Assembly: GCA_963169355.1 (NCBI GenBank)
Contig: CAUJCR010000008.1
Coordinates: 93,978 to 157,977 of the forward strand
Reading direction: 5' to 3'
Length of the DNA: 64,000 nt
Origin: Bacteroidota bacterium
Lineage (GTDB): Bacteria; Bacteroidota; Bacteroidia; B-17B0; Aurantibacillaceae
The number at the start of each line of letters is the position of its first letter. Within the stretch, counting starts at the first letter, position 1. Positions 51,425 to 61,013 of this stretch are shown in pieces. The position numbers and the translations under genes were made by a program. The notes below the pieces were generated by a model, which saw only the letters and a list, made by a program, of their open reading frames with translations, made no database searches and was not told where the DNA came from.

Positions 51425-51571
51425 AACTGTAGCCCATGAAAAACCTCATCATCACTAACACAGGCTGTTTGTAATTTATGAAATAAATATACAAATAAAA
51501 GATGAAAACATAAAACAGTTCAGTTGAGCGAGGTTGAAGTGGCGTTTTGGTTAAGAATTAGATGTTGGCGG
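51425..51571 (-). repeat. Island repeat, copy B (complete)
   Basis: This 147-bp copy is nearly identical to copy A over its core and lies just past the 3' end of the decayed YhcG-type nuclease gene. On the minus strand it ends CAtgGGcTacaGTT, after which the sequence diverges from the other copies. Confidence 0.8.
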
Positions 51572-51585
51572 CTGGGCTTCTTTTT

Positions 51586-52691
51586 CTACTTCGTATTTTT
51601 TAGTTCGTTGTTAATAAACGCTTCTAACTTTGCTTTGTCAGGAAGTTGCAGTTGGTATTTACTTACGAAAATGTCTAAGTCGCTGTCTGCAATAGCATAT
51701 TCTACTAATGTCTTGTTTTGGTTGGTAACAAGCAAAATTCCAACAGGTGGATTGTCGTTTTCTTCTTGCACGTTTTTCTTGTAGTGTTGCAGATACGATT
51801 TTAGTTGTCCGATGTGTTCGTGTTTGGCAATTTCAGTTTTTAGTTCCACTAAAACATGGCATTTCAATATTCGATGATAGAAAACCAAATCAATGAAATA
51901 ATATTCATCACCAATTAAAATTCGTTTTTGTCGTGCCTCAAAACAAAACCCATTTCCAAGTTCTGTTATGAATTGTTGCAAATGCGAAACAAGGGCTTGT
52001 TCTAACTCACTTTCTTCAATTAAATGCGGTTGCCCAACATTTAAAAACTCAAAGAAATAATGCGATTTTACTAAATCTGTTGCTTGTTGTGGCTGTATTT
52101 TGTTTGCAATTTCGTCAAACGAATTTTTGTGATTTTCCGATAATCCAATACGTTCAAAAGTTAGTGTATCAATTTGTCGTTTCAGTTCTTTTACGCTTGG
52201 TTGTGTTTTTAAAATCAACAATTCGTAAAAACGTCTTTTGGTGCTGTCGCTAATTTTTATGAGTTCAGTAAAATGCGTGTATGAAATGGCTTGAAAAACG
52301 GTTGAAATGTGTTTTATATCTTCGTTTTGTAATTCTTAGGTTGCCGACCCAAGAATTGATTTCCTTGCGTTTTCGGGCAAAAAATCGGTAGGAAGCACAT
52401 TTTTAAATTCTTGGGTTATCAACCCAAAAATTTGCGGATAGGTATTGTAAACTGTCGGCAACGTGATAATTCAGGTGCTGTAAGCCCTTTTACGCTGATA
52501 TTTTTGGCGATATTTTCAAGCAATTTAGTTCCATATTTGGCTCTGTCGCTACCATTTTGCTCAAACTCCACAATGTAAAAACCTGTTAGCCAATTTCTCA
52601 AAGTTAGATATGTGTTTACCGCTTTTACAGCACCTTGCTGTAAACAGTCATTTGTTTGCTGTATGCGTAAAACTAACTTCTCAAAATCCAT
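51586..52691 (-). pseudogene. Decayed YhcG/DUF1016-type PDDEXK nuclease gene
   Basis: Two fragments make one gene. 52419-52691 encodes the DUF1016 N-terminal domain (VNTYLTLRNWLTGFYIVEFE; LSRCRQF). 51586-52221 encodes the PD-(D/E)XK domain (FIDLVFYHRILKCHVLVELK). A one-base loss at 52449-52451 breaks the frame; adding a T restores the expected FYNTYPQIFGLITQEFKNVL. In that frame a TAA at 52336-52338 replaces a CAA (GSAT*ELQNED). YhcG-family proteins are nucleases of defence islands. The catalytic domain fragment is intact but the protein is very unlikely to be made whole. Confidence 0.85.
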
Positions 52692-52854
52692 ATTTACTTA
52701 TCTAAAATTCGCTACAAAGATAACAAAAAGAAAAATTGATTTGTCGTTTTGTAAGATCCTCAACAGTATTTCGGTTACGAAGCCAATCAGAAATAAGAAA
52801 AATCTCCATCTTTAGCTTTCAACATATCAGTGAGCGTTACTATGATTTTTAGCA

Positions 52855-52889
52855 AAAAAAATCCCGCCATGTTGTAGCGGGATTTTTTT
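52855..52889 (-). terminator. Terminator of the beta-barrel gene
   Basis: AATCCCGC and its complement enclose a short loop, with A and T runs on both sides, 30 bp past the stop at 52920. On the minus strand the sequence between stop and stem (CGCCAACATTTAATT, 52889-52905) resembles the left end of the island repeat. Confidence 0.8.
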
Positions 52890-52919
52890 AAAAATTAAAT
52901 GTTGGCGACATATTAATTA

Positions 52920-53495
52920 CTAAAATGTTTTTCCAATACCTACTCCTCCTGATAAAAACCAAGTTTGATGAGGCACAGACGGATCAGGATTTATTACATA
53001 AAAATCGTACAACGGGACAAATCCAATTTTAATAAACAAACCTCCTTGAGGTTTTTGATATCTATATCCTAATCGCAATGCTAGGATTAATATATCTTCA
53101 GTATAATTTGTTATTTTATCATAGCTATTTAAGTATGATAATCCAGAGCCGATTTCTAGAAAATGTTTGTTTCTAAAAAAAGGATACAAGGCTGAAACTT
53201 CAATAGGTATGCTTACTGTCCTATAATAAATAAGTGGAAAATAATTTGTATAATGAACTCCTATTCTAGTTGATATTTTAATCTTGCTTGAAACATTGAT
53301 AAGTCTGTCGTAATTAATTGAATAGACAAGTCCATTCCCTCCAATTTCTACAAATACTGTATTCTTTTTTAGAACAGTATCTAATTGTGAGAGACTAACA
53401 TCATTGTATTTTGTTGTGTCTATTTGGGAGTTTGCTCTTTCCGAATGAAATAATGTGAAAATTGAAACTATTATTATCAAGAGCTTCCTTTGCAT
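52920..53495 (-). CDS. Hypothetical outer-membrane beta-barrel protein
   Basis: The 191-residue product has a signal peptide (LLIIIVSIFTLFHSERANSQ) and then alternating amphipathic strands (YSINYDRLINVSSKIKISTR; FLEIGSGLSYLNSY; GGLFIKIGFVPLYDFY), ending in phenylalanine (GVGIGKTF), typical of small outer-membrane barrels of Bacteroidota. No specific function is recognisable. It is the last module of the accessory island before the core gene GT9. Confidence 0.65.
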   Translation of the reverse strand: MQRKLLIIIVSIFTLFHSERANSQIDTTKYNDVSLSQLDTVLKKNTVFVEIGGNGLVYSINYDRLINVSSKIKISTRIGVHYTNYFPLIYYRTVSIPIEVSALYPFFRNKHFLEIGSGLSYLNSYDKITNYTEDILILALRLGYRYQKPQGGLFIKIGFVPLYDFYVINPDPSVPHQTWFLSGGVGIGKTF

Positions 53496-53531
53496 TTTTC
53501 TATATTATTTCAAGTTATGGTTATTAGCACT

Positions 53532-53616
53532 AACATCAACCAGTGAAAAACCTCATCATCACTAACACAGGCTATTTGTAATTTATGAAATAAATATACA
53601 AATAAAAGATGAAACT
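53532..53616 (-). repeat. Island repeat, copy C (right half only)
   Basis: The right half of the island repeat matches copies A and B from GATGAAA (53609) to the conserved GTT end (53532-53534). The left half is missing at the stop codon of the glycosyltransferase gene, marking the edge of the island. Confidence 0.7.
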
Positions 53617-54580
53617 ATTCCAATTTTAAGTTAGCAATATCAATCTCGTTCATGCACTTAAAGTGTTTTTTAGGACATTGTTTATACCCTAATTTAGAAC
53701 AAGGACGACATCTTAAATTTTTTACTTCTAATATTTGTGATTGAGGCCCTGGAAGGTATGCACTCATTCCAAATTCAGGGATTGTGTTTCCCCATAAAGA
53801 AATGATGTTTTTTTTATAAGCAGCCGCAATGTGCATTAAGCCCGTATCAGAAGTAATAACATAATGAGCTTGTTTAACAAGCGATGCCGATTGGTTAAGT
53901 GAAAAAAGTCCGCAAGCATTAAATGTTTTTTCTTTAAATAAATGATGTAATTCATTAGCTACAGCAGCATCTTCTTTTCCACCAAGTAAAACAAGTGGTA
54001 AGGTGCTTTTTTCACAAATCTCTTTTAACTTTTGAAGCGGTATTTTTTTAGTATAATATGAGCCCCCAACAACTAAAGCCTGATAGCCATTTAAAAAATG
54101 TGAGGGTAACACTTCGGCAAGATTAAGCTCATCATGTAAAGAGATAAAATAGTCTAATCCTTTACCATCATTCTTCACATCCCATGCTTTTACCGTATCT
54201 AAATATCTATCTACAATATGTACTGATGGTAAAACATCTTGTTTAAATTGTACTTTTAAAAATTTCTCCCAATTAAGTTTATTAAACGAAAAAGATTTTG
54301 CTTTTAATTGCCATTTTAATTTTAAACTTCTTAAGTTATGATGCAAATCAATTATATAATCGTACTGTTCGCCTCGTAAATCGGTAATGATTTCGTTTAT
54401 AGAATGTTGAAAGGTGTAAATTTTATCCAAATAAGGATTGTGCTCAATAACATTTTTAAATTTTTGTTTGGTAACATAATGCACTTCTACCTCATTTAGT
54501 TGTTGTTTTACGCATCTAACAACTGGTGTAGTTAATACAATATCTCCAATAGAGCTAAATCTAACAATTAAGATTTTCAA
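53615..54580 (-). CDS. Glycosyltransferase family 9 (heptosyltransferase-like)
   Basis: The 321-residue protein starts MKILIVRFSSIGDIVLTTPV, the GT9 signature, and has the donor-site region VGGSYYTKKIPLQKL, GGKEDAAVA and ITSDTGLMHIAAAYKK with the conserved DTG-x-MH motif. Such enzymes add heptose or similar sugars to the LPS core at the inner membrane face. A C-terminal Cys cluster (CRPCSKLGYKQCPKKHFKCM) is typical. It follows the lipoprotein gene by 7 bp. Confidence 0.9.
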   Translation of the reverse strand: MKILIVRFSSIGDIVLTTPVVRCVKQQLNEVEVHYVTKQKFKNVIEHNPYLDKIYTFQHSINEIITDLRGEQYDYIIDLHHNLRSLKLKWQLKAKSFSFNKLNWEKFLKVQFKQDVLPSVHIVDRYLDTVKAWDVKNDGKGLDYFISLHDELNLAEVLPSHFLNGYQALVVGGSYYTKKIPLQKLKEICEKSTLPLVLLGGKEDAAVANELHHLFKEKTFNACGLFSLNQSASLVKQAHYVITSDTGLMHIAAAYKKNIISLWGNTIPEFGMSAYLPGPQSQILEVKNLRCRPCSKLGYKQCPKKHFKCMNEIDIANLKLE

Positions 54581-54587
54581 GGCTGCT

Positions 54588-55052
54588 TTATTTAGGTAAT
54601 AAATGATACTCAGTTACTTTACCATTTCCATCTACCTTTCTTACCCACATTTCTTTCTCATATAGTTTCAGGATTTGGAATGTACTTGGGCTAGGCACAT
54701 TACCATAAGTAATTGATGTGGGCGTAAGGGTTAAATCATCTTTATTAGAAGTAAAACTCCAAGTTCCACTTTCGGTATTTGTAACATTCCCCGCTAGCGG
54801 AATGGTAACATAATATGTTATTGAATAACTTCCACTTTTAGTGAGGTTAATCGTATAATCTTTATATATATTAGAAAAATAAGCTGCAGAGTCCACATTG
54901 TTAATTAATAACTTATCTATTTTCCAAGTATTGGCTACACGTTCTTTTTTTAATCGTAGGCTTATCATTGGTCCTTCTGGATATTTCTTGCATTGCGAGA
55001 ACACTCCAATAAACAATGCAGCAAGTAGTGCTATTTTTATTAAATATTTCAT
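54588..55052 (-). CDS. Predicted lipoprotein, lipocalin-like
   Basis: The 154-residue product has a signal peptide with lipobox-like VFSQC (Cys22) and a beta-rich body (NTWKIDKLLIN ... GTWSFTSNKDDLTLTP), as in Bacteroidota lipocalin-like lipoproteins. The -1 Gln is unusual for a lipobox. No ligand can be named. It is divergent from tatD and precedes the GT9 gene on the same strand. Confidence 0.65.
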   Translation of the reverse strand: MKYLIKIALLAALFIGVFSQCKKYPEGPMISLRLKKERVANTWKIDKLLINNVDSAAYFSNIYKDYTINLTKSGSYSITYYVTIPLAGNVTNTESGTWSFTSNKDDLTLTPTSITYGNVPSPSTFQILKLYEKEMWVRKVDGNGKVTEYHLLPK

Positions 55053-55101
55053 TTAACAGATATTGATTAAATTTACCCTCAAAAATAACGAAATTTGTTG
55101 A

Positions 55102-55866
55102 ATGTTTATAGATACCCATACACATCTTTATTCGGAGGAATATAATACGAATCGATATGAGTTAATACAGGATGCTCTTAATAAAGGAGTAAGCCGATTG
55201 TATATGCCCAATATAGATAGCAGTAGTATAGACGAGATGTTGAAAGTAGAGGTGCATTTTCCTGAACAATGCTTTGCCATGATGGGTATTCATCCTTGTT
55301 CGGTTAAAGAAAATTATCGAGAGGAATTAAATATTGTGAAACAATGGTTGGAACTACGCCGATTTGCTGCTATTGGAGAAATTGGTATGGATTTATACTG
55401 GGATAAAACATTTATAAAAGAACAAGAATTGGCATTTAAAGAACAATTATTTTGGGCAATAGAATACAACTACCCTATTGTTATACATTGTCGAAATGCG
55501 TTTGACGAAATTTTTGAAATTTTAAAATCATTCGAAAAATTACCCAAAGGCATTTTCCATTGTTTTAGTGGCGACTTTATTCAAGCACAAAAAGTGTTAT
55601 CGTTAGGAAATTTTAAGTTAGGAATTGGTGGAGTTGTAACTTTTAAAAATTCAGGATTAGACAAGGTGGTGGAGCAATTAACCCTACAAGATATTGTTTT
55701 GGAAACCGATGCACCCTATTTAGCGCCAGTGCCTCATCGTGGCAAACGCAATGAGAGCGCTTATATTCCTATCATTGCTCAAAAAATTGCCGATATAAAA
55801 CAAGTTACTTTAGAAGAAGTTGCCACTATTACAACTCAAAACGCACTCGATATTTTTGAAAACTAA
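55102..55866 (+). CDS. tatD: TatD family deoxyribonuclease/hydrolase
   Basis: The 254-residue product has all metal ligands of the TatD TIM barrel: FIDTHTHLYSE, GEIGMDLYWD, IHCRNAFDEI, GIFHCFSGD and LETDAPYLAP. TatD enzymes are metal-dependent 3'-5' exonucleases. Length is typical. The start overlaps nothing and is divergent from the lipoprotein gene; the UbiA-like gene begins within its 3' end. Confidence 0.92.
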   Translation: MFIDTHTHLYSEEYNTNRYELIQDALNKGVSRLYMPNIDSSSIDEMLKVEVHFPEQCFAMMGIHPCSVKENYREELNIVKQWLELRRFAAIGEIGMDLYWDKTFIKEQELAFKEQLFWAIEYNYPIVIHCRNAFDEIFEILKSFEKLPKGIFHCFSGDFIQAQKVLSLGNFKLGIGGVVTFKNSGLDKVVEQLTLQDIVLETDAPYLAPVPHRGKRNESAYIPIIAQKIADIKQVTLEEVATITTQNALDIFEN

Positions 55867-56704
55867 TTCTTTTATATCTTCTCCATTTATTAAAACCATT
55901 GTGTATGGCAATATATTTATTGCACTTTGTGCTTTATCACAAGTATTGCTTACCTATCATTTATTTCCAATTCCGCTAAATTTCGAGAACAATTCATACT
56001 TATTATTTGTATTACTTTCTACTTATTTACAATATAACGTGCAACGCGGTTATAGCATTTTAAGTCATCACGATTCGCAATCAGATAGAGGGCAATGGGT
56101 AATGAAACATAAAAAGATAATGCTTTATAGCATTATAGCCTGTCTTATCATTGTCTTGTTTTTATGCAATAATTTAAGTTATACTTCTATTGGTATTATG
56201 ATTGGAGCCGAAGCTATTTCCACTTTATATTACATGCAGCCTTTTAATCTTCGGCGTTTTGGATACATAAAACCTTTTTTAATTTCAATGGTGTGGGTTA
56301 TGAGTTGTGTATTGGTTCCACTCATTGAAAATGATTTACTAAGCACACACAGCATTTGGTTTATCTTTTCACAATTTGTATTTATATCTGTATTATGCAT
56401 GTTGTTTGATATAAAAGATAATGATAAAGATTATTTAGAAGGTGTTAACACGTATGCAAATCGTTTTGGCGAAAGAATAACTAAAATTATTTGCGCTAGT
56501 CTTATCCTTTTTGGATTTATTAGTTTTTACTTTTTTAATTCTCACTACTTATATACTTTACTCTCTATTATCCTTCGCTTAATTTTATTAATAACTATTT
56601 TTATTACGAACGAAAAACGTCATGCCTTTTATTATTATTTGTGGGTAGATGGTTTATTAATTCTGCAAACCATTTTATTTTACTTAATAAATCCTGTTTT
56701 TTAA
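55856..56704 (+). CDS. UbiA-like prenyltransferase family membrane protein (divergent)
   Basis: The frame overlaps the tatD end; TTG at 55856 or 55820 could start it. The product (about 282 residues) is polytopic with 7-8 membrane segments. It carries the second UbiA Asp motif (LFDIKDNDKDYLEGVNTYAN, Asp-rich), but the first NDxxDxxxD motif is absent, so prenyl transfer is doubtful. Similar divergent proteins occur widely in Bacteroidota next to tatD. It acts in the inner membrane; substrate unknown. Confidence 0.75.
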   Translation: MKTNSFISSPFIKTIVYGNIFIALCALSQVLLTYHLFPIPLNFENNSYLLFVLLSTYLQYNVQRGYSILSHHDSQSDRGQWVMKHKKIMLYSIIACLIIVLFLCNNLSYTSIGIMIGAEAISTLYYMQPFNLRRFGYIKPFLISMVWVMSCVLVPLIENDLLSTHSIWFIFSQFVFISVLCMLFDIKDNDKDYLEGVNTYANRFGERITKIICASLILFGFISFYFFNSHYLYTLLSIILRLILLITIFITNEKRHAFYYYLWVDGLLILQTILFYLINPVF

Positions 56705-56852
56705 CCTAGTTGGCAAATTAGAAATTGGTTGTAAGAGTTACAAGCACCATGAAACATAAACCTTTACAAATATTGTGTTGTTGCTGTTACTACATGTGAT
56801 AAAATTTACAAAGCTTTTTATTTTGGAGGAATTTTAGCTCGTAACAAAGTTG

Positions 56853-57677
56853 TTATTTCAACTTAAAAGCAACTGGTATATTAAACCTTACTTTTACAGG
56901 CTTTCCATCTTGACGACCCACTTTTTTCCATTTTGGTAATTTATTAATAACACGCAACACTTCTTCATCACAGCCATAACCAATGCCTTTTAATATTTTA
57001 GCGCCCTCTACCATACCGTTTTCATTAACAACAAACGAAACAAATACAGTTCCTTCTTGTCCTATTTCTCTTGCTAATGTTGGGTAAACAATATTTTTAG
57101 CAACAAAACTTAATAAAGCGGCATTTCCACCCTCAAACTCTGGCATGTCTTGTACAATGACATACTCTGTATTATTAGTGTTGGGCGTAGAACTAGTTTG
57201 ACTCGTTCCTACATTCAAGGTGCCAGTTTCGGTACCAGTTGCTGAGTTCCCAGTAGCCATATTAGAGCCATTACCATTTACAGGGTTATCAATGGGTGTG
57301 GTTGATTGTGTTTGAGTTGTTTCATCAATAATTTCTGTTACCATATTACTTGGTGGTGCCACCGATGCTTCAACATGTTGTTCGGGTGTATGAGTTGGTT
57401 GATTCGGAGTTAAATCAATTTTTGTTTCATATATAATTGGCTCAGGCTTTAAGTCATCTATCAATAAGGGTTTTGGTGTTTCTACCAGTGCGTTGTATTT
57501 GTTATAAATAAATGTGCTAATGTATAATATGCCAAGTAACACGCCAATGCTTAATAGCGCTTTACATATTGTACTATTATAATGCTGTCTAATATCGTAT
57601 GCTCCATAACTTTTATTTCTGTGTTCAAATACTAATTCGTTTAACTTATTAGTATTAATTCCAAGTATATTCATCAT
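56853..57677 (-). CDS. Energy transducer TonB
   Basis: The 274-residue protein has a cytoplasmic tip (VFEHRNKSYGAYDIRQHY, the Bacteroidota TonB start) and one membrane helix (ALLSIGVLLGILYISTFIY). A Pro/Thr/Gly-rich periplasmic spacer leads to the TonB C-terminal domain (YPTLAREIGQEGTVFVSFVV; VRFNIPVAFKLK). It couples the proton motive force to outer-membrane transporters. No ExbB/ExbD genes are in this window. Confidence 0.9.
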   Translation of the reverse strand: MMNILGINTNKLNELVFEHRNKSYGAYDIRQHYNSTICKALLSIGVLLGILYISTFIYNKYNALVETPKPLLIDDLKPEPIIYETKIDLTPNQPTHTPEQHVEASVAPPSNMVTEIIDETTQTQSTTPIDNPVNGNGSNMATGNSATGTETGTLNVGTSQTSSTPNTNNTEYVIVQDMPEFEGGNAALLSFVAKNIVYPTLAREIGQEGTVFVSFVVNENGMVEGAKILKGIGYGCDEEVLRVINKLPKWKKVGRQDGKPVKVRFNIPVAFKLK

Positions 57678-57744
57678 TGTTTTTGTTTTAAAGGGTTAAA
57701 CATCTTTTTAACTAATTGTAAAGGTATTTTCAATTAAAACAAAA

Positions 57745-57769
57745 AACCACCTTCGATTGAAAGGTGGTT
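57745..57769 (-). terminator. Terminator of the 57813-58232 gene
   Basis: AACCACCTT and its complement enclose a 7-nt loop; on the minus strand TTTTGTTTT follows. Confidence 0.8.
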
Positions 57770-57812
57770 ACACTTAATTGATAAGTGGTATGTTACAGGC
57801 CAAAAATGGTTA

Positions 57813-58232
57813 TTATTGTTTTGTGTAAGTAGCCGTGCAACTATCTCTGTTTGACGAGATGGTTGTGGTGTAAGTTAAATTTATATTACTACTACTTGTA
57901 AGTGTACCTGAGCCTTGTGTAAAGCCAAGAGAGCCTAACTGCTGATATGGAATGGTTAAAACATTATTATTTACAGAGGCTCTAGCACTAACAGATAAAC
58001 CAGAAAAATTACTAATTAATACCTCAGTTGAATTAGTAGTAGATTTTGAAATGGTAACATTATGTGTATTAGTTCCAGCCACTGCACTATTTTCGGTAAC
58101 ATGCCACTGTGCTGCAAATTTATCTCGATCATCCGTATTAGGAGATGGAGAGTTTGGGTCGTTATCTTTATCAGGCGCACAAGAGGCAACTAATAAGGCT
58201 AAAGGAATTATAAATTTTAAAAGCTGTTTCAT
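57813..58232 (-). CDS. Predicted lipoprotein
   Basis: I choose ATG 58232 (139 residues), directly before a typical lipoprotein signal (FIIPLALLVASC); the longer frame from 58265 adds a hydrophilic stretch. After the lipobox comes a Asp/Asn/Pro linker and a beta-rich domain (FAAQWHVTENSAVAG ... INLTYTTTISSNRDSCTATY). No function is recognisable. It is a monocistronic gene with its own terminator. Confidence 0.65.
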   Translation of the reverse strand: MKQLLKFIIPLALLVASCAPDKDNDPNSPSPNTDDRDKFAAQWHVTENSAVAGTNTHNVTISKSTTNSTEVLISNFSGLSVSARASVNNNVLTIPYQQLGSLGFTQGSGTLTSSSNINLTYTTTISSNRDSCTATYTKQ

Positions 58233-58288
58233 TGTTTTATTTGAATTATTGCTTATGTATTTCAAAAATCATTCCATAATCTGATTAC

Positions 58289-59209
58289 TTATCTCAAATT
58301 ATTTTGAGCATAATACGCTATCTCTTGCTTAAATTTTCGTTTGGCTAATACAGGTATTAATCTCGACAATACCGTAATAATGGGAGAAAGCAGTAAAATA
58401 GCCGTAGGTAAAACAATTCCAAAAATACGAACTCTCGTTCTACGTTGTTGGCTACCTTGTTCTCCCTTTTTTAAGATAAATTTTGCGTATAAAGGAAACA
58501 GTGCCCTGCCTCTACCTTCCATTAATAATAAATTGCCTCTTATGCTAACTGCTCCTTTTTCTACCAACTGTGGTTGTATAAGATTCAGTTGTGATGTGGT
58601 AACATTATCAAGAATAATTTTACCATATTCGGGTGCTTTATCAATATCGGCTTGAGTAATGCCATACTTAGGAAATATACCTAGAAATTTTTCTTTAGTT
58701 CCTTTTAATACATAAGCCAATACAGTTACTAAACTGGTGAGGTTAGAAGCATGATCTACAAATGTAATATTACCTACAAGATTAGCTTGCAGGTTAATAA
58801 GTTGTTGTTTCATCTTTTCTTGCGCCCCTAGCCACATATTTCGACAGTTTATAACGGTTACAATAGGTTTGTTTTTTAAAAGTAGTTTTGCCTCATTGCT
58901 TTGTAAAAAACTATTAATAGGCACACACACGCTTAAAAACCAAGGTTGGTAAGCTATAAAAACCAAATCATACGATACAGTCGTGTCTATTTGCATAGAC
59001 TCTAATTCGCAGGGTACTCCTTTAACCGTTTCGGGAAATGCATCAAAAAACTGCATATAACTCCAAGGGTACGGAAATGGAATTTTTGGTTTAATGTTTA
59101 AATAAGTGATTTGAAAATCAGTAGAATTTGAAAAAGGTTTTAAAACAGCATCTAGTGCTTGTTTACCTTGCCCTGTTTGTGAATAATAAATGGCTAATAC
59201 CTGCTTCAT
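58289..59209 (-). CDS. DarA-like dialkylresorcinol condensing enzyme family protein
   Basis: The 306-residue product has a flavodoxin-like start (QVLAIYYSQTGQGKQAL) and the family segments PFPYPWSYMQFFDAFPETV and VFIAYQPWFLSVCVPINSFL, matching the protein annotated as DarA in flexirubin and dialkylresorcinol clusters. The C-terminal region is hydrophobic. DarA/DarB condense fatty acyl units to an aryl-polyene precursor; no darB or other flexirubin genes lie here, so the role in this organism is uncertain. Confidence 0.75.
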   Translation of the reverse strand: MKQVLAIYYSQTGQGKQALDAVLKPFSNSTDFQITYLNIKPKIPFPYPWSYMQFFDAFPETVKGVPCELESMQIDTTVSYDLVFIAYQPWFLSVCVPINSFLQSNEAKLLLKNKPIVTVINCRNMWLGAQEKMKQQLINLQANLVGNITFVDHASNLTSLVTVLAYVLKGTKEKFLGIFPKYGITQADIDKAPEYGKIILDNVTTSQLNLIQPQLVEKGAVSIRGNLLLMEGRGRALFPLYAKFILKKGEQGSQQRRTRVRIFGIVLPTAILLLSPIITVLSRLIPVLAKRKFKQEIAYYAQNNLR

Positions 59210-59274
59210 GTCTAATGGTATTCAAATATAAATTTTATTTTATCAATGCTCAAAGTTTATTGTAATTTTACTGC

Positions 59275-59871
59275 ATGATTGCGATTCAACAAACCCTCAT
59301 TTCTGAAGATATTTTCGAAAAAAACTTTGTATGCAACCTAAGCGCTTGTAAAGGCGAGTGCTGTGTAGCGGGCGATAGTGGTGCACCATTAGATAAGGAA
59401 GAGTTAGATATTTTAGATAAATTACTGCCCGTTGTAAAACCTTATTTAACGAACAAAGGAAAAGCAGCAATTGAAAAACAAGGGGCTTATGTTATTGATG
59501 AAGACGGCGATTATACAACTACATTAGTATCAGAAGGTGCTGAATGTGCCTTTGTTTTTTTTGATGAAAAAAACATTGCTAAGTGTGCTATTGAACAAGC
59601 TTACTTAGATGGTAAAACGCAAGCTGTTGTACCTGATTGGAAAAAACCAATCTCTTGTCATTTATATCCAATACGAATTACGGCCTATAAAGAATATGAT
59701 GCTGTTAATTATCATCAATGGCAAATTTGTAAAGATGCATGTACCTTGGGCGAAGAACTTAAATTACCTGTTTTTAAATTTTTAAAAGAACCGCTCATTA
59801 GAAAATACGGTAAAGAATGGTATGATGAATTAGAATTAATTTATCAGTCTCCTGAGATTTGGAAACGATAA
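59275..59871 (+). CDS. DUF3109 family cysteine-rich protein
   Basis: The 198-residue protein has the conserved cysteines of DUF3109: CNLSACKGECCVAGDSG near the start, then AKCAIEQAY, SCHLYPIRI and CKDACTLG. Eight spaced cysteines suggest an iron-sulfur cluster, as in related zinc/iron-chelating CxxCxxCC proteins. Function is unknown. It is a single gene between the divergent DarA-like gene and the convergent arginase-family gene. Confidence 0.85.
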   Translation: MIAIQQTLISEDIFEKNFVCNLSACKGECCVAGDSGAPLDKEELDILDKLLPVVKPYLTNKGKAAIEKQGAYVIDEDGDYTTTLVSEGAECAFVFFDEKNIAKCAIEQAYLDGKTQAVVPDWKKPISCHLYPIRITAYKEYDAVNYHQWQICKDACTLGEELKLPVFKFLKEPLIRKYGKEWYDELELIYQSPEIWKR

Positions 59872-59906
59872 CAATAATGAGATAAATTAATAGAACGGAA
59901 AGCTAA

Positions 59907-60950
59907 TTAAGCTTTTTTACCTTGGCTATATGCAACTAAATTAGCTATGCGGTATAATAAGCGTGCTGCTACATTAGCATTCCACTCATCTTCTCCTGCT
60001 ACTTCATTTAAGTCGAAGGCAATAATTTTTTTACCAGAGGCTACTACTTGTTCTAATAAATATAATACTTGGTCGGTTTCAAAACCGCCAGCCACAGGCG
60101 TTCCAGTGCCAGGACAAAGTTTAGGATCTAAGCCATCAATATCAAAACTTAAATAAATATTTTGTGGTAACTCGTTAATCACCTCTTTGCAAATAGCATC
60201 CCAAGTTTTACCTTGATATTGTTGTTGCTTAATATCTCTATCAAAAAATGTTTTTACTCGTCCGTTAGATTGATGAATTACTTCCAACTCTGCCTGACAA
60301 AAATCTCTGATACCTACTTGCACTAATTTTTTAACGTTATTTTCTTTAAGCGCATTAAACATAATAGAGGCATGAGAAAACTCAAAACCTTCGTAAGCAT
60401 CTCTCAAATCGGCATGAGCATCAATATGCAAAATTCCAAATTCGCCAAAGTGATCGCCAGTAGCTTGTATAATGCCTAATGGTGTAGAGTGATCGCCACC
60501 CACTAAACCAACGGTTTTGTTTTGTTTAAAAAAATGTAAGGCACGTTGCTTTACCCAAGCATTCATTTCGGCACACACTTTATTAATGGTTTTAATCTCA
60601 GCTATCTCTTCCACCGCCTCGCCATTGGCTTGCCTATTAATAATTACTTCGGCAACTGGGCGATAAGTTTCGCTTTTGCTTCTAAGCTCCTCGCTAAAAT
60701 CATCCATCGAGATACCTAGTTTCCAAGCATCTTTTACAATAGGATCGTATAAATCTACTTGAAATGATGCATCAAAAATTTGTTGTGGTCCATCAATCGT
60801 ACCACCTCCATAACTAACAGTAACTTCCCAAGGTACTGGAATTAATACAATTTCACTTTCGGCAGTTGTAAACGGTAGCCCGAACATATTGGCATTAACA
60901 TCGCCTACGCTATTAGGATCGAAGTTTTTAATTTTGTCTTGTTTAGTCAT
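59907..60950 (-). CDS. Arginase/agmatinase/formimidoylglutamase family enzyme
   Basis: The 347-residue product has the ureohydrolase manganese ligands: GGDHSTPLGI, DAHADLRDAYEGFEFSHAS and SFDIDGLDPKLCPGTG. Members hydrolyse guanidino compounds to urea or release formamide; Bacteroidota versions are usually called agmatinase family and the substrate cannot be set by eye. Motifs are complete. Confidence 0.9.
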   Translation of the reverse strand: MTKQDKIKNFDPNSVGDVNANMFGLPFTTAESEIVLIPVPWEVTVSYGGGTIDGPQQIFDASFQVDLYDPIVKDAWKLGISMDDFSEELRSKSETYRPVAEVIINRQANGEAVEEIAEIKTINKVCAEMNAWVKQRALHFFKQNKTVGLVGGDHSTPLGIIQATGDHFGEFGILHIDAHADLRDAYEGFEFSHASIMFNALKENNVKKLVQVGIRDFCQAELEVIHQSNGRVKTFFDRDIKQQQYQGKTWDAICKEVINELPQNIYLSFDIDGLDPKLCPGTGTPVAGGFETDQVLYLLEQVVASGKKIIAFDLNEVAGEDEWNANVAARLLYRIANLVAYSQGKKA

Positions 60951-61013
60951 GCTATAAAAATAAGTTTCTTTTTGTTTGCTCGTTAAAAAAGCATAACAAA
61001 TTTTGAAAAAATA

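Noticed and set aside
50705..51571. Classical integron attC sites
   Set aside because: Only the outer core boxes look alike; inner L boxes do not pair and no integron integrase is seen, so I describe the repeats as integron-like only.
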